From Chitinophagaceae bacterium (GTDB lineage: Bacteria > Bacteroidota > Bacteroidia > Chitinophagales > Chitinophagaceae): a stretch of 6,629 bases of DNA. Made by a program: the position numbers and the translations under genes. The stretch lies in contig JABMML010000003.1 of the NCBI GenBank assembly GCA_013205585.1, positions 1 to 6,629 on the forward strand, given 5' to 3'. Positions 1-6,153 of the stretch are shown in pieces (the first letter of the stretch is position 1; every line of letters begins with the position of its first letter). A model generated the notes under the pieces. That model was given only the letters and a program-made list of their open reading frames with translations, made no database searches and was not told where the DNA came from.

Positions 1-2427
1 ACCCTAAAAAGTAAAAAACAACCCAAAATTAGCGAGGAGAATTTAAACCCCGATAAAGAAGCAGATGTATCGGTGACCGAAATGGTGAAAGATGAAAGAA
101 CTTCCAAGAGTATGGGTGGAATTAGTTTATTAATGACCTTATTTCTTTTTGTGGCTTTCACTTCCTATTTATTTACTTGGCAGGACGACCAAGATATGGT
201 TCAATTATGGCGCACGCATTTATTTTCTATCAACGATTTAAAAGTAAATAATTTAATGGGCTATATAGGTGCCTTTGTTGCCTATCAAGTAATTTTCAAT
301 GGTTTTGGTTTAGCCGCTTATTTATTTTGTTCTTTCTTTTTTGTTTTAGGGGTGAATTTATTTTTTACTAAAACTATTTTTAGTTTATGGCGCAATATTA
401 GGTATGTGATTTTGGGCTTGCTTGTTATAAGTACTTGCTTAGCCTTTGTTACAGCAGGTGCTCATTTTTCATGGGGAGGAGCGCTAGGGGAATACAGCAG
501 TAGTTGGTTAATAAAATGGGTGGGAAGTTTTGGAACCGGGGCTTTATTGCTAGTTGCGGGCTTTAGTTATTTTATTTGGAGGTTTAATCCCATTTTCAAT
601 GTACCAAGTTTTAATTTTCTAGTGCCGAAGAAAAAAGATCCGACATACGAAGGCGATGATATTGTAGATACAGATGAAACCGCAGTAAAACAAGAATGGG
701 ATTTGAACGCAGCAGAGGAGCCGCAAGCATTAGCTGCAGCATTAACTCCTACACTCATAGATACAGACGAGCCCGCCATAGTAAATGAAGTTATTGAAAC
801 GCCTGCGCCTGCTGTTGAAAAAATAAATATTGAAGATTTTAACGGAGAATTATTAGAAGACCTTGATTTAGAAATTAAACCCGTCGCTAAAGAAGTCATT
901 GTGCCGGTGGGAAGTATTGGTACTGCCTATGATGCCACTTTGGATTTAAAAAATTATAAGTATCCTACTATTAATTTATTGGAAACCCATGGTAGTGAAA
1001 AAATTGTACAAGACCCTGAAGAATTAGAGACGCATAAAAATCAAATTATTGCGACACTAAAAAATTATGATATTGCCATTCAGCGAATAGCCGCTACAGT
1101 AGGGCCTACTGTGACTTTATATGAAATTGTGCCAGCACCAGGTGTGCGTATTAGTAGAATTAAAAATTTAGAAGATGATATTGCTTTAAGTTTGGCTGCA
1201 TTGGGTATTCGTATTATTGCACCTATTCCTGGAAAAGGAACCATTGGTATTGAAGTGCCTAATATTAGAAAGTCGGTGGTGAGTATGAAAACATTACTTG
1301 CCAGTGAGAAATTCCAAAATAGTAAGTTCTCTTTACCTATTGCTATTGGTAAAAAAATTGATAATGAAAACTTTATTGTTGACTTAGCCAGTATGCCTCA
1401 CTTATTAATGGCAGGGGCAACGGGTCAAGGAAAGTCGGTGGGCTTGAATGCTATATTGGTTTCATTATTATATAAGAAACATCCTTCGCAATTAAAATTT
1501 GTTTTAGTAGATCCTAAGAAAGTGGAATTAAGTTTATACCGTGTCATAGAAAAACATTTCTTAGCAAAACTACCTGGAGAACAAGATGCGATTATTACAG
1601 ATACTAAAAAAGTAATCAATACACTGAATGCTTTATGTATTGAGATGGATAACAGATACGATTTATTAAAAGAAGCAGGTTGTAGAAATATTAAAGAGTA
1701 CAATGATAAATTCACGGCCCGTCGTTTGAATCCAGAAAAAGGACATCAGTTTTTACCTTTTATTGTTTTAGTAGTGGATGAGTTTGCCGATTTAATAATG
1801 ACTGCAGGTAAAGAAGTGGAAATGCCTATTGCACGTTTAGCGCAGTTAGCAAGAGCGGTAGGGATACATTTAATTATTGCCACCCAGAGACCAAGTGTGA
1901 ATATTATTACAGGAACCATTAAAGCGAATTTCCCTGCGCGTATTGCTTTTAAAGTATCCAGTAAAATTGATAGCAGAACTATTTTAGATGCAGGAGGTGC
2001 CGAGCAATTAATTGGTAAAGGAGATATGCTGGTAAGTTATAATGGAGAAATTACGCGTTTGCAATGTGCTTTCGTAGATACCCCAGAAGTAGACCGCGTT
2101 TGTTCTTTTATTGCCGATCAGAAAGGGTATCCTCAAGCATTTTTATTACCAGAGTATGTGGATGAAAAAGAGATGGATGCGGGCAATTTTGATTCTGGCG
2201 CAAGAGATGTTTTATTTGAAGAGGCAGCCAGACTTATTGTAAGTGCTCAAATGGGTTCCACTTCCTTAATACAACGTAGAATGAAATTGGGCTATAACAG
2301 AGCCGGCAGGGTAATGGATCAATTAGAGTCGGCAGGACTGGTGGGTCCAAGCCAGGGTTCTAAGCCTAGAGAGGTTTTATACAAGACGGAAGCCGATTTA
2401 AATACCTTTTTAAAGAATCTCGACTAA
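1..2427 (+). CDS. ftsK: DNA translocase FtsK/SpoIIIE family (5' end outside window)
   Basis: This is a membrane-anchored, ATP-driven DNA pump that acts at the division septum to clear and segregate chromosome ends. The frame is open from base 1. The first possible start inside the window is GTG at 73, which has no ribosome binding site at a usable distance, and the 24 codons before it are lysine-rich as in FtsK N-termini, so the true start is probably just upstream. Counting from base 1, there are four hydrophobic segments near residues 40-60, 88-122, 134-152 and 172-192. An acidic, alanine-rich linker follows to about residue 320, then the motor domain. Walker A GATGQGKS is at 1414-1437 (Lys codon 1432) and Walker B LVVDE at 1768-1782. 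The conserved ATQRPSVNIITG stretch follows. A winged-helix gamma domain (about residues 734-800, EEAARLIV to GLVGPSQGSKPREVL) is the DNA-orienting part in characterised homologues. The gene ends in tandem stops TAA-TAG. The family assignment is secure; only the N-terminus is open. Confidence 0.96.
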   Translation, partial: TLKSKKQPKISEENLNPDKEADVSVTEMVKDERTSKSMGGISLLMTLFLFVAFTSYLFTWQDDQDMVQLWRTHLFSINDLKVNNLMGYIGAFVAYQVIFNGFGLAAYLFCSFFFVLGVNLFFTKTIFSLWRNIRYVILGLLVISTCLAFVTAGAHFSWGGALGEYSSSWLIKWVGSFGTGALLLVAGFSYFIWRFNPIFNVPSFNFLVPKKKDPTYEGDDIVDTDETAVKQEWDLNAAEEPQALAAALTPTLIDTDEPAIVNEVIETPAPAVEKINIEDFNGELLEDLDLEIKPVAKEVIVPVGSIGTAYDATLDLKNYKYPTINLLETHGSEKIVQDPEELETHKNQIIATLKNYDIAIQRIAATVGPTVTLYEIVPAPGVRISRIKNLEDDIALSLAALGIRIIAPIPGKGTIGIEVPNIRKSVVSMKTLLASEKFQNSKFSLPIAIGKKIDNENFIVDLASMPHLLMAGATGQGKSVGLNAILVSLLYKKHPSQLKFVLVDPKKVELSLYRVIEKHFLAKLPGEQDAIITDTKKVINTLNALCIEMDNRYDLLKEAGCRNIKEYNDKFTARRLNPEKGHQFLPFIVLVVDEFADLIMTAGKEVEMPIARLAQLARAVGIHLIIATQRPSVNIITGTIKANFPARIAFKVSSKIDSRTILDAGGAEQLIGKGDMLVSYNGEITRLQCAFVDTPEVDRVCSFIADQKGYPQAFLLPEYVDEKEMDAGNFDSGARDVLFEEAARLIVSAQMGSTSLIQRRMKLGYNRAGRVMDQLESAGLVGPSQGSKPREVLYKTEADLNTFLKNLD

Positions 2428-2451
2428 TAGCAATTTTGTTATGCCCGCTGG

Positions 2452-2487
2452 CCTTAGTTGTTTGTTTCTAACCTTAGTCCTTTGTTT
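2452..2487. repeat. Imperfect tandem repeat, two copies, 20-bp period
   Basis: CCTTAGTTGTTTGTTT at 2452-2467 recurs as CCTTAGTCCTTTGTTT at 2472-2487, with 14 of 16 bases identical. It lies 25 bases after the ftsK stop. No function is evident. It could be a local duplication or a pair of protein-binding half-sites on nearly the same helical face. Confidence 0.5.
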
Positions 2488-2530
2488 AAAAATTAGCTTA
2501 AAATTATTATTTACTTAAGCAACCATTCTT

Positions 2531-2538
2531 TATTTTTG
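2531..2538 (+). promoter_or_regulatory. Putative Bacteroidota -7 box upstream of the lolA-like gene
   Basis: TATTTTTG matches the Bacteroidota -7 consensus TAnnTTTG exactly and lies 33 bases before the ATG at 2572. No good -33 TTTG is present at 19-21 bp. The nearest candidate is TTTA at 2510-2513 with a 17-bp spacer. The match is on one box only, so this is tentative. If real, it gives the lolA-like gene its own promoter independent of ftsK. Confidence 0.4.
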
Positions 2539-2571
2539 TCAAAACTATGATGTTTAAATAAGTAGCTTACT

Positions 2572-3195
2572 ATGAGAATCCCCTTCATTCTTCTCGCATT
2601 TTTTGCCTGTTTATCGACATTTGCCCAAAAAGACCCATCCGCTAAGGCTATTTTAGACCAAATTGGAGCAAAGGTGAAGGATTCCAAGGGTATACTAGTA
2701 AGTATACAAATGGTTTCCAAAAATAGTCAGGGTAAGGCAATGGGCACCAAGCAGATAAACCTAAAGATGAAGGCAGATAAGTATTATCTAAAACAAGGGT
2801 TGATGGAAATACTTTGTGATGGTGCAATCATTTACAATTTTGACGGGGTAAATACCATTTCAAAGTCCAGTGTAGCGGAGTCGGATCAAACCCTAAGTCC
2901 ACAAAAATTATTAGCAGGTAACTACGATAAAGAATTCAATTACAGGCTTTTAGGTCAAACATCTTCGAATGCTACCATTGAGCTAATTCCCCTAGATAAG
3001 CGTAAGAGTTTTCAAAAAGTAACCCTAGTGGTTGACAAGATAAAATCGGCACTTTCTTCGGCCTCCATATTGGATAAAAGTAATAATAGTACCCTTGTAA
3101 AAGTGTTGTCCATCAATTATAAAGCTGTTTTAGCCGATAATTTATTCCTATTTAATAGGGCAAAATACCCAAAAAACGTGGAAATTTTTGATTGA
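2572..3195 (+). CDS. lolA: LolA-like outer-membrane lipoprotein carrier protein
   Basis: This is a probable periplasmic chaperone that carries lipoproteins from the inner-membrane Lol release complex to the outer membrane. The 207-residue length fits the LolA family. The N-terminus is a signal peptide: one Arg, a hydrophobic core (IPFILLAFFACL), and a likely signal-peptidase I cut after STFA at residue 18, leaving Gln19 first. The mature protein opens with KAILDQIGAKVKD, continues through KADKYYLKQGLMEILCDGAIIYNF and LSPQKLLAGNYDKEFNYRLLG, and ends YPKNVEIFD, all patterns recalled from Bacteroidota LolA homologues. The start is chosen because it directly precedes the signal peptide; no Shine-Dalgarno is seen. 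It follows ftsK by 144 bases on the same strand, an order I recall from other Bacteroidota. The sequence is divergent from the proteobacterial protein, so the exact client range is inferred. It could alternatively be a LolA-fold paralogue with another lipid or lipoprotein role. Confidence 0.83.
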   Translation: MRIPFILLAFFACLSTFAQKDPSAKAILDQIGAKVKDSKGILVSIQMVSKNSQGKAMGTKQINLKMKADKYYLKQGLMEILCDGAIIYNFDGVNTISKSSVAESDQTLSPQKLLAGNYDKEFNYRLLGQTSSNATIELIPLDKRKSFQKVTLVVDKIKSALSSASILDKSNNSTLVKVLSINYKAVLADNLFLFNRAKYPKNVEIFD

Positions 3196-3221
3196 TTTAT
3201 GTCTTTTTACACGTATCTTCG
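3192..3221 (+). promoter_or_regulatory. Bacteroidota-type promoter for rpsO
   Basis: A -33 TTG at 3192-3194 is followed by a 19-bp spacer and a -7 element TATCTTCG at 3214-3221, one base from TAnnTTTG. Transcription would start around 3226-3230, leaving a leader of roughly 50-55 bases before the rpsO ATG. The -33 element overlaps the TGA stop of the lolA-like gene (3193-3195), so there is no space for a terminator between the two genes. Confidence 0.6.
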
Positions 3222-3244
3222 CAGCCGAAATAAAAAATAAAACC

Positions 3245-3263
3245 GTAGTTAAAAGTTAACTAC
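3245..3263 (+). promoter_or_regulatory. Hairpin in the rpsO leader
   Basis: GTAGTTAA and TTAACTAC form a perfect 8-bp stem with a 3-base loop (AAG). It lies between the predicted transcription start and the ATG, ending 18 bases before the start codon and followed by an A-rich stretch with AAAGAAG. S15 is known to repress its own mRNA through leader structures in several bacteria, so autoregulation is plausible here, but the sequence shows only the hairpin. The repeat could instead be a DNA operator. Confidence 0.5.
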
Positions 3264-3281
3264 AAAAAAAGAAGTTTTACA

Positions 3282-3554
3282 ATGGCTATATTAACATCAG
3301 AAAAGAAAGCAAACATTTTTGCTGAATTTGGCGGAAAAGCAACTAACACAGGTTCGATTGAAGGACAAGTTGCTTTATTGACCGAGCGTATTGCGCACAT
3401 TTCAGGTCACCTGAAAGCAAACCACAAAGACCATTCAACTCAAAGAGGGTTAATGCAATTAGTGGGTCAGCGTAAGCGTTTATTGGTTTATTTACAAAAA
3501 CATAACCTAATTGGTTACCGCGCTCTAATTGAAAAATTAGGCTTGAGAAAATAA
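3282..3554 (+). CDS. rpsO: 30S ribosomal protein S15
   Basis: S15 is a primary binder of the 16S rRNA central domain; it starts platform assembly and contributes to a bridge with the 50S subunit. The 90 residues match the family's usual 89-90. The S15 signature is intact: T23-G24-S25 with E27 and Q29 in the first loop and helix, H43-L44, the H48-K49-D50-H51-S52 turn that contacts rRNA, then R55-G56-L57, and the helix with LVGQRKRLLVYLQKHN, ending ALIEKLGLRK. The start is fixed by the standard MAILTSEKKA N-terminus; the region before it is A-rich with only a weak GAAG. It lies 103 bases before pnp, an arrangement also seen in Escherichia coli and many other bacteria. It appears to have its own promoter at 3192-3221. 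Nothing is missing or unusual in the protein. Confidence 0.98.
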   Translation: MAILTSEKKANIFAEFGGKATNTGSIEGQVALLTERIAHISGHLKANHKDHSTQRGLMQLVGQRKRLLVYLQKHNLIGYRALIEKLGLRK

Positions 3555-3577
3555 TCAACAAAAACAAATTATAGGCT

Positions 3578-3604
3578 GTCCCAACTGTACAACACGGTTG
3601 GGAT
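3578..3604 (+). other. Strong hairpin between rpsO and pnp (processing site or attenuator)
   Basis: GTCCCAACTGT (3578-3588) pairs with ACGGTTGGGAT (3594-3604) in an 11-bp stem that includes two G-U pairs, with loop ACAAC. The sequence after it is TAGTCGTTTA, not a T-tract, so it is a poor intrinsic terminator. In Escherichia coli the rpsO-pnp spacer carries an RNase III-cut hairpin used in PNPase autoregulation, and this hairpin sits in the matching place. That role is inferred from position only; a partial terminator that lowers pnp readthrough is the main alternative. Confidence 0.55.
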
Positions 3605-3657
3605 TAGTCGTTTATATACTATCGATTCTATAAAAGAAAAGATTTAAAAAAATTAAA

Positions 3658-5814
3658 ATGATAACACAACCTAAATCAGTCAAGTTTGAAATAAATCCAG
3701 GGCAAGAGGTATTTATTGAAACAGGTAAATTAGCACGTCAAGCAGACGGCGCAGTTACGGTTAGACAAGGCAATTGTATTTTACTCGCCACCGTTGTTGC
3801 CAATAAGGACCCTAAAGAAGGACAAGACTTTTTCCCTTTAAGCGTAGACTACCAAGAAAAATTTGCATCAGCAGGTCGTATTCCTGGTTCTTTCTTCAAA
3901 AGAGAAGCGCGTTTAAACGATTATGAAATATTAACCAGCCGTTTAATTGACCGTGCACTCCGTCCTTTATTCCCAGAAGATTATTTATGTGATGTACAAG
4001 TATTAATCTCTTTGATATCAAGTGATGTAAATGTAATGCCCGATTCATTAGCTTGTTTAGCTGCATCAGCTGCATTAGCCGTTTCAAATATTCCTATTAA
4101 AGAAATTATTTCTGAAGTACGTATTGGTCGTATAAATGGAGAATTTATTATTAATCCTTCTAAAGCGCAATTAGCTATTTCTGATTTTGAATTTTTGATT
4201 GCTGCTACTGATAAGAATTTGATGATGGTAGAAGGAGAGGCAAAAGAATGTTCTGAAGAAGAATTAGTTCAATGTTTAGAAATTGCCCATGAAGCCATTC
4301 GCAAACAAATTAAAGCACAAGCGGAGTTAAGAAAAGTAGTAGGTATTACTGAACTGCGTGATTATAAAAAACCAGAACAAGATATTACTATTAAGGACAA
4401 AGTATACGCATTTGCAAAAGCGAAAGTAACTGCCATTGCTGAAATGGGTTCTGCTAAGCATGAGAGAAGCGATGCCTTTACTGCATTGAAAAAAGAAATT
4501 ATTGAACATTTAGGCACTGAAATTACCGACTTGCAAAAGAAATTAGCAGGTAAGTATTACGAGGACTTAAAATGGGAATTAGTAAGAGATATGATGGTGG
4601 ACAAACGTATTCGTTTAGATGGTCGTAAGTTAGATCAAGTGCGTCCATTAGCCATGGAAGTAGATCCACTTCCTACTCCACATGGTTCTTCTTTATTTAC
4701 AAGAGGAGAAACGCAATCTTTAACAACAGTTACCTTAGGTACCAAGTTGGATGAGTTAATGCAAGAGACAGCAGCAAGTGCTGAATACACTAAATTTTTC
4801 TTACACTATAATTTTCCTCCTTTCTCTACAGGAGAAGTAAAGATGATGCGTGGTGTAGGTCGTCGTGAAGTAGGTCATGGTAATTTAGCCATGCGTTCTT
4901 TAAAACAAATGTTGCCAGACACCACTACTTTCCCATACACATTAAGAGTTGTTTCAGATGTATTAGAATCTAATGGTTCTTCTTCTATGGCAACAGTTTG
5001 TGCGGGTTCATTAGCGCTAATGGATGCAGGTGTGCCCATGCCTAAGCACGTGAGTGGTGTGGCCATGGGATTAATTTCAAGAGAAGATGGTAAGTATGCT
5101 ATTTTAACAGATATCCTAGGAGATGAAGATCATTTAGGAGATATGGATTTTAAAGTAACAGGTACACGTGACGGAATTTGCGGTGTACAAATGGATATTA
5201 AAGTAGACGGTTTAAGTATGGACATTATGCGTGAAGCATTATCTCAAGCTAAAAAAGGTCGCTTACATATTTTAGATGCCATGTATGAGTGTATGCCAGC
5301 TGCGCGTGCCGATGTGAAACCACATGCGCCAAGAATGGTTAAATTAATTATTGATAAAGAATATATTGGAGCCGTAATCGGACCAGGTGGTAAAATTATC
5401 CAAGAGATGCAAAGAACAACTGGTGCCACTATTAATATTGAAGAAGTGGGTAACCATGGTGAAGTAAGTATCTTCTCTGCAAATAAAGATAGTTTAGATG
5501 CTGCTGTGAAATGGATCAATGGTATTGTAGCCGTTCCAGAAATTGGAGATGAATACGAAGGAGTAGTAAAGGGTGTGAAAGAATTTGGTGCCTTTGTAGA
5601 ATTCATGCCGGGCAAACAAGGTTTATTACACATTAGTGAAATAAGCTGGAAGCGTTTGGAAACAATGGATGGTATTTTTAACGAAGGAGATGTAGTGAAA
5701 GTGAAGTTAGTTGGTTTGGATCCTAAAACAGGCAAGTTCAAATTAAGCCATAAAGCTTTATTACCTCGTCCAGAGCAAGCGCCTCGTGAAGACAGAGGTC
5801 CTCAACAAGGTTAA
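3658..5814 (+). CDS. pnp: Polynucleotide phosphorylase (PNPase)
   Basis: This enzyme degrades RNA 3' to 5' using phosphate, releasing nucleoside diphosphates, and can run in reverse to add tails. It acts in the cytoplasm as a ring-shaped trimer. The 718 residues match the family length (about 700-720). In order: first RNase PH domain (about 10-145, with FFPLSVDYQEKFASAGRIPGSFFKRE and RLIDRALRPLFP), helical linker domain (about 150-300), catalytic second RNase PH domain (about 310-545), KH domain with the GPGG loop at 575-578, and S1 domain (about 630-701). FFLHYNFPPFSTGE and the GDEDHLGDMDFKV segment are intact; D491, D497 and K499 align with the Escherichia coli catalytic D486, D492 and K494 as I recall them. 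The C-terminal tail is short, charged and Pro/Gln-rich. The ATG is preceded by an A-rich tract without a Shine-Dalgarno, usual for this phylum. It is probably co-transcribed with rpsO and ends before a strong terminator. Confidence 0.98.
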   Translation: MITQPKSVKFEINPGQEVFIETGKLARQADGAVTVRQGNCILLATVVANKDPKEGQDFFPLSVDYQEKFASAGRIPGSFFKREARLNDYEILTSRLIDRALRPLFPEDYLCDVQVLISLISSDVNVMPDSLACLAASAALAVSNIPIKEIISEVRIGRINGEFIINPSKAQLAISDFEFLIAATDKNLMMVEGEAKECSEEELVQCLEIAHEAIRKQIKAQAELRKVVGITELRDYKKPEQDITIKDKVYAFAKAKVTAIAEMGSAKHERSDAFTALKKEIIEHLGTEITDLQKKLAGKYYEDLKWELVRDMMVDKRIRLDGRKLDQVRPLAMEVDPLPTPHGSSLFTRGETQSLTTVTLGTKLDELMQETAASAEYTKFFLHYNFPPFSTGEVKMMRGVGRREVGHGNLAMRSLKQMLPDTTTFPYTLRVVSDVLESNGSSSMATVCAGSLALMDAGVPMPKHVSGVAMGLISREDGKYAILTDILGDEDHLGDMDFKVTGTRDGICGVQMDIKVDGLSMDIMREALSQAKKGRLHILDAMYECMPAARADVKPHAPRMVKLIIDKEYIGAVIGPGGKIIQEMQRTTGATINIEEVGNHGEVSIFSANKDSLDAAVKWINGIVAVPEIGDEYEGVVKGVKEFGAFVEFMPGKQGLLHISEISWKRLETMDGIFNEGDVVKVKLVGLDPKTGKFKLSHKALLPRPEQAPREDRGPQQG

Positions 5815-5861
5815 TTTTTCTGCGCCTTTTTAACGGCGTAAGTTTTAAATACAATTATTTG

Positions 5862-5893
5862 AATGCCTTCCCAAATATGGGAGGGCATTTTTT
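5862..5893 (+). terminator. Intrinsic terminator after pnp
   Basis: AATGCCTTCCCA (5862-5873) and TGGGAGGGCATT (5878-5889) form a 12-bp stem with one G-U pair and loop AATA, running into six T residues at 5888-5893. It starts 47 bases after the pnp stop and should end the rpsO-pnp transcript, separating it from prmA. Confidence 0.9.
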
Positions 5894-5901
5894 GTAGGTT
5901 A

Positions 5902-5937
5902 AATTTGTTCCATGACATTACTTTTAATTTGTTCCAT
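5902..5937. repeat. 12-bp direct repeat, 24-bp period
   Basis: AATTTGTTCCAT occurs exactly at 5902-5913 and again at 5926-5937, directly after the pnp terminator. The spacing is close to two helical turns, which would suit a pair of regulator sites, but there is no nearby gene start that it clearly controls. It may be chance in AT-rich DNA. Confidence 0.45.
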
Positions 5938-5965
5938 AATACGCCAATTGAATAAATCCAATACC

Positions 5966-6088
5966 GAGTCGAGCCTATTATATATTACGATGACTAAATA
6001 CCTAATCTTCGTCTCTCTCTGTTGAAGTTGGACTCATGCATCAGACGCTCGTTCGCGTCTTCTCGACTCAGATTAGTATTTAATCATC
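5966..6088. other. Interleaved inverted repeats in the pnp-prmA gap (possible structured RNA)
   Basis: The 339 bases between pnp and prmA contain no convincing gene. Within them, arm A GAGTCGAG (5966-5973) is the exact reverse complement of CTCGACTC (6062-6069). Arm B at 5989-6007 pairs with 6071-6088 over 18 positions, with one C-A mismatch (5994) and one bulged C (near 6001-6002); a further T-A pair joins 6008 and 6070. Because the arms run A, B, A', B', the two stems cross: as RNA they form a pseudoknot or exclude each other. A 6-bp GC-rich hairpin (AGACGC 6043-6048 with GCGTCT 6055-6060, loop TCGTTC) sits inside, next to a pyrimidine-rich run at 6008-6020. No T-tract follows, so it is not a standard terminator. 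I do not recognise it as a known RNA family. Strand is unresolved; + is assumed when I speak of RNA. A small palindromic DNA element is the main alternative. Confidence 0.45.
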
Positions 6089-6104
6089 TTACTATTTACC
6101 TTTA
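6073..6104 (+). promoter_or_regulatory. Weak candidate promoter for prmA
   Basis: TACCTTTA at 6097-6104 is one base from the Bacteroidota -7 consensus TAnnTTTG, with TTAG at 6073-6076 (one base from TTTG) 20 bp upstream. If used, the leader would be about 40-45 bases. A promoter for prmA is expected somewhere after the pnp terminator. Both boxes are imperfect, and the -33 element lies inside the B' arm of the inverted repeat. Confidence 0.3.
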
Positions 6105-6153
6105 CGGCCTAAGACCGATTAAAAACCTAATTAAAGCTCCCTAAAACAACCTC

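Noticed and set aside
567..899. A 110-codon antisense ORF opposite the ftsK linker region.
   Set aside because: Its Ser/Ala-rich composition is the complement of the acidic linker codons in ftsK; no independent gene signal.
2496..2520. Inverted repeat GCTTAA/TTAAGC before the lolA-like promoter, considered as an ftsK terminator.
   Set aside because: Only 6 bp, AT-rich, with a 13-base loop and no following T-tract; too weak to call.
5244..5741. A 165-codon antisense ORF over the 3' part of pnp.
   Set aside because: It is a shadow of the strongly conserved PNPase frame; the product is low-complexity and resembles no known family.
5821..5840. A 6-bp hairpin (TGCGCC with GGCGTA, one G-U) just after the pnp stop.
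   Set aside because: Short stem with an 8-base loop and no T-tract after it. The strong terminator at 5862-5893 explains transcript ending better.
5912..6025. A 37-codon ORF on the + strand (MTLLLICSIIRQLN...) ending at a TGA at 6023-6025.
   Set aside because: It starts inside the 12-bp repeat, runs through the inverted-repeat arms, has no ribosome binding site or recognisable homology, and its length is expected by chance. A leader peptide cannot be excluded but nothing supports it.
5941..6120. Possibility of a tRNA or another standard RNA gene in the pnp-prmA gap.
   Set aside because: No GGTTCGAATCC-like T-arm, no 7-bp acceptor pairing and no CCA end are present; the stems do not fit a cloverleaf.
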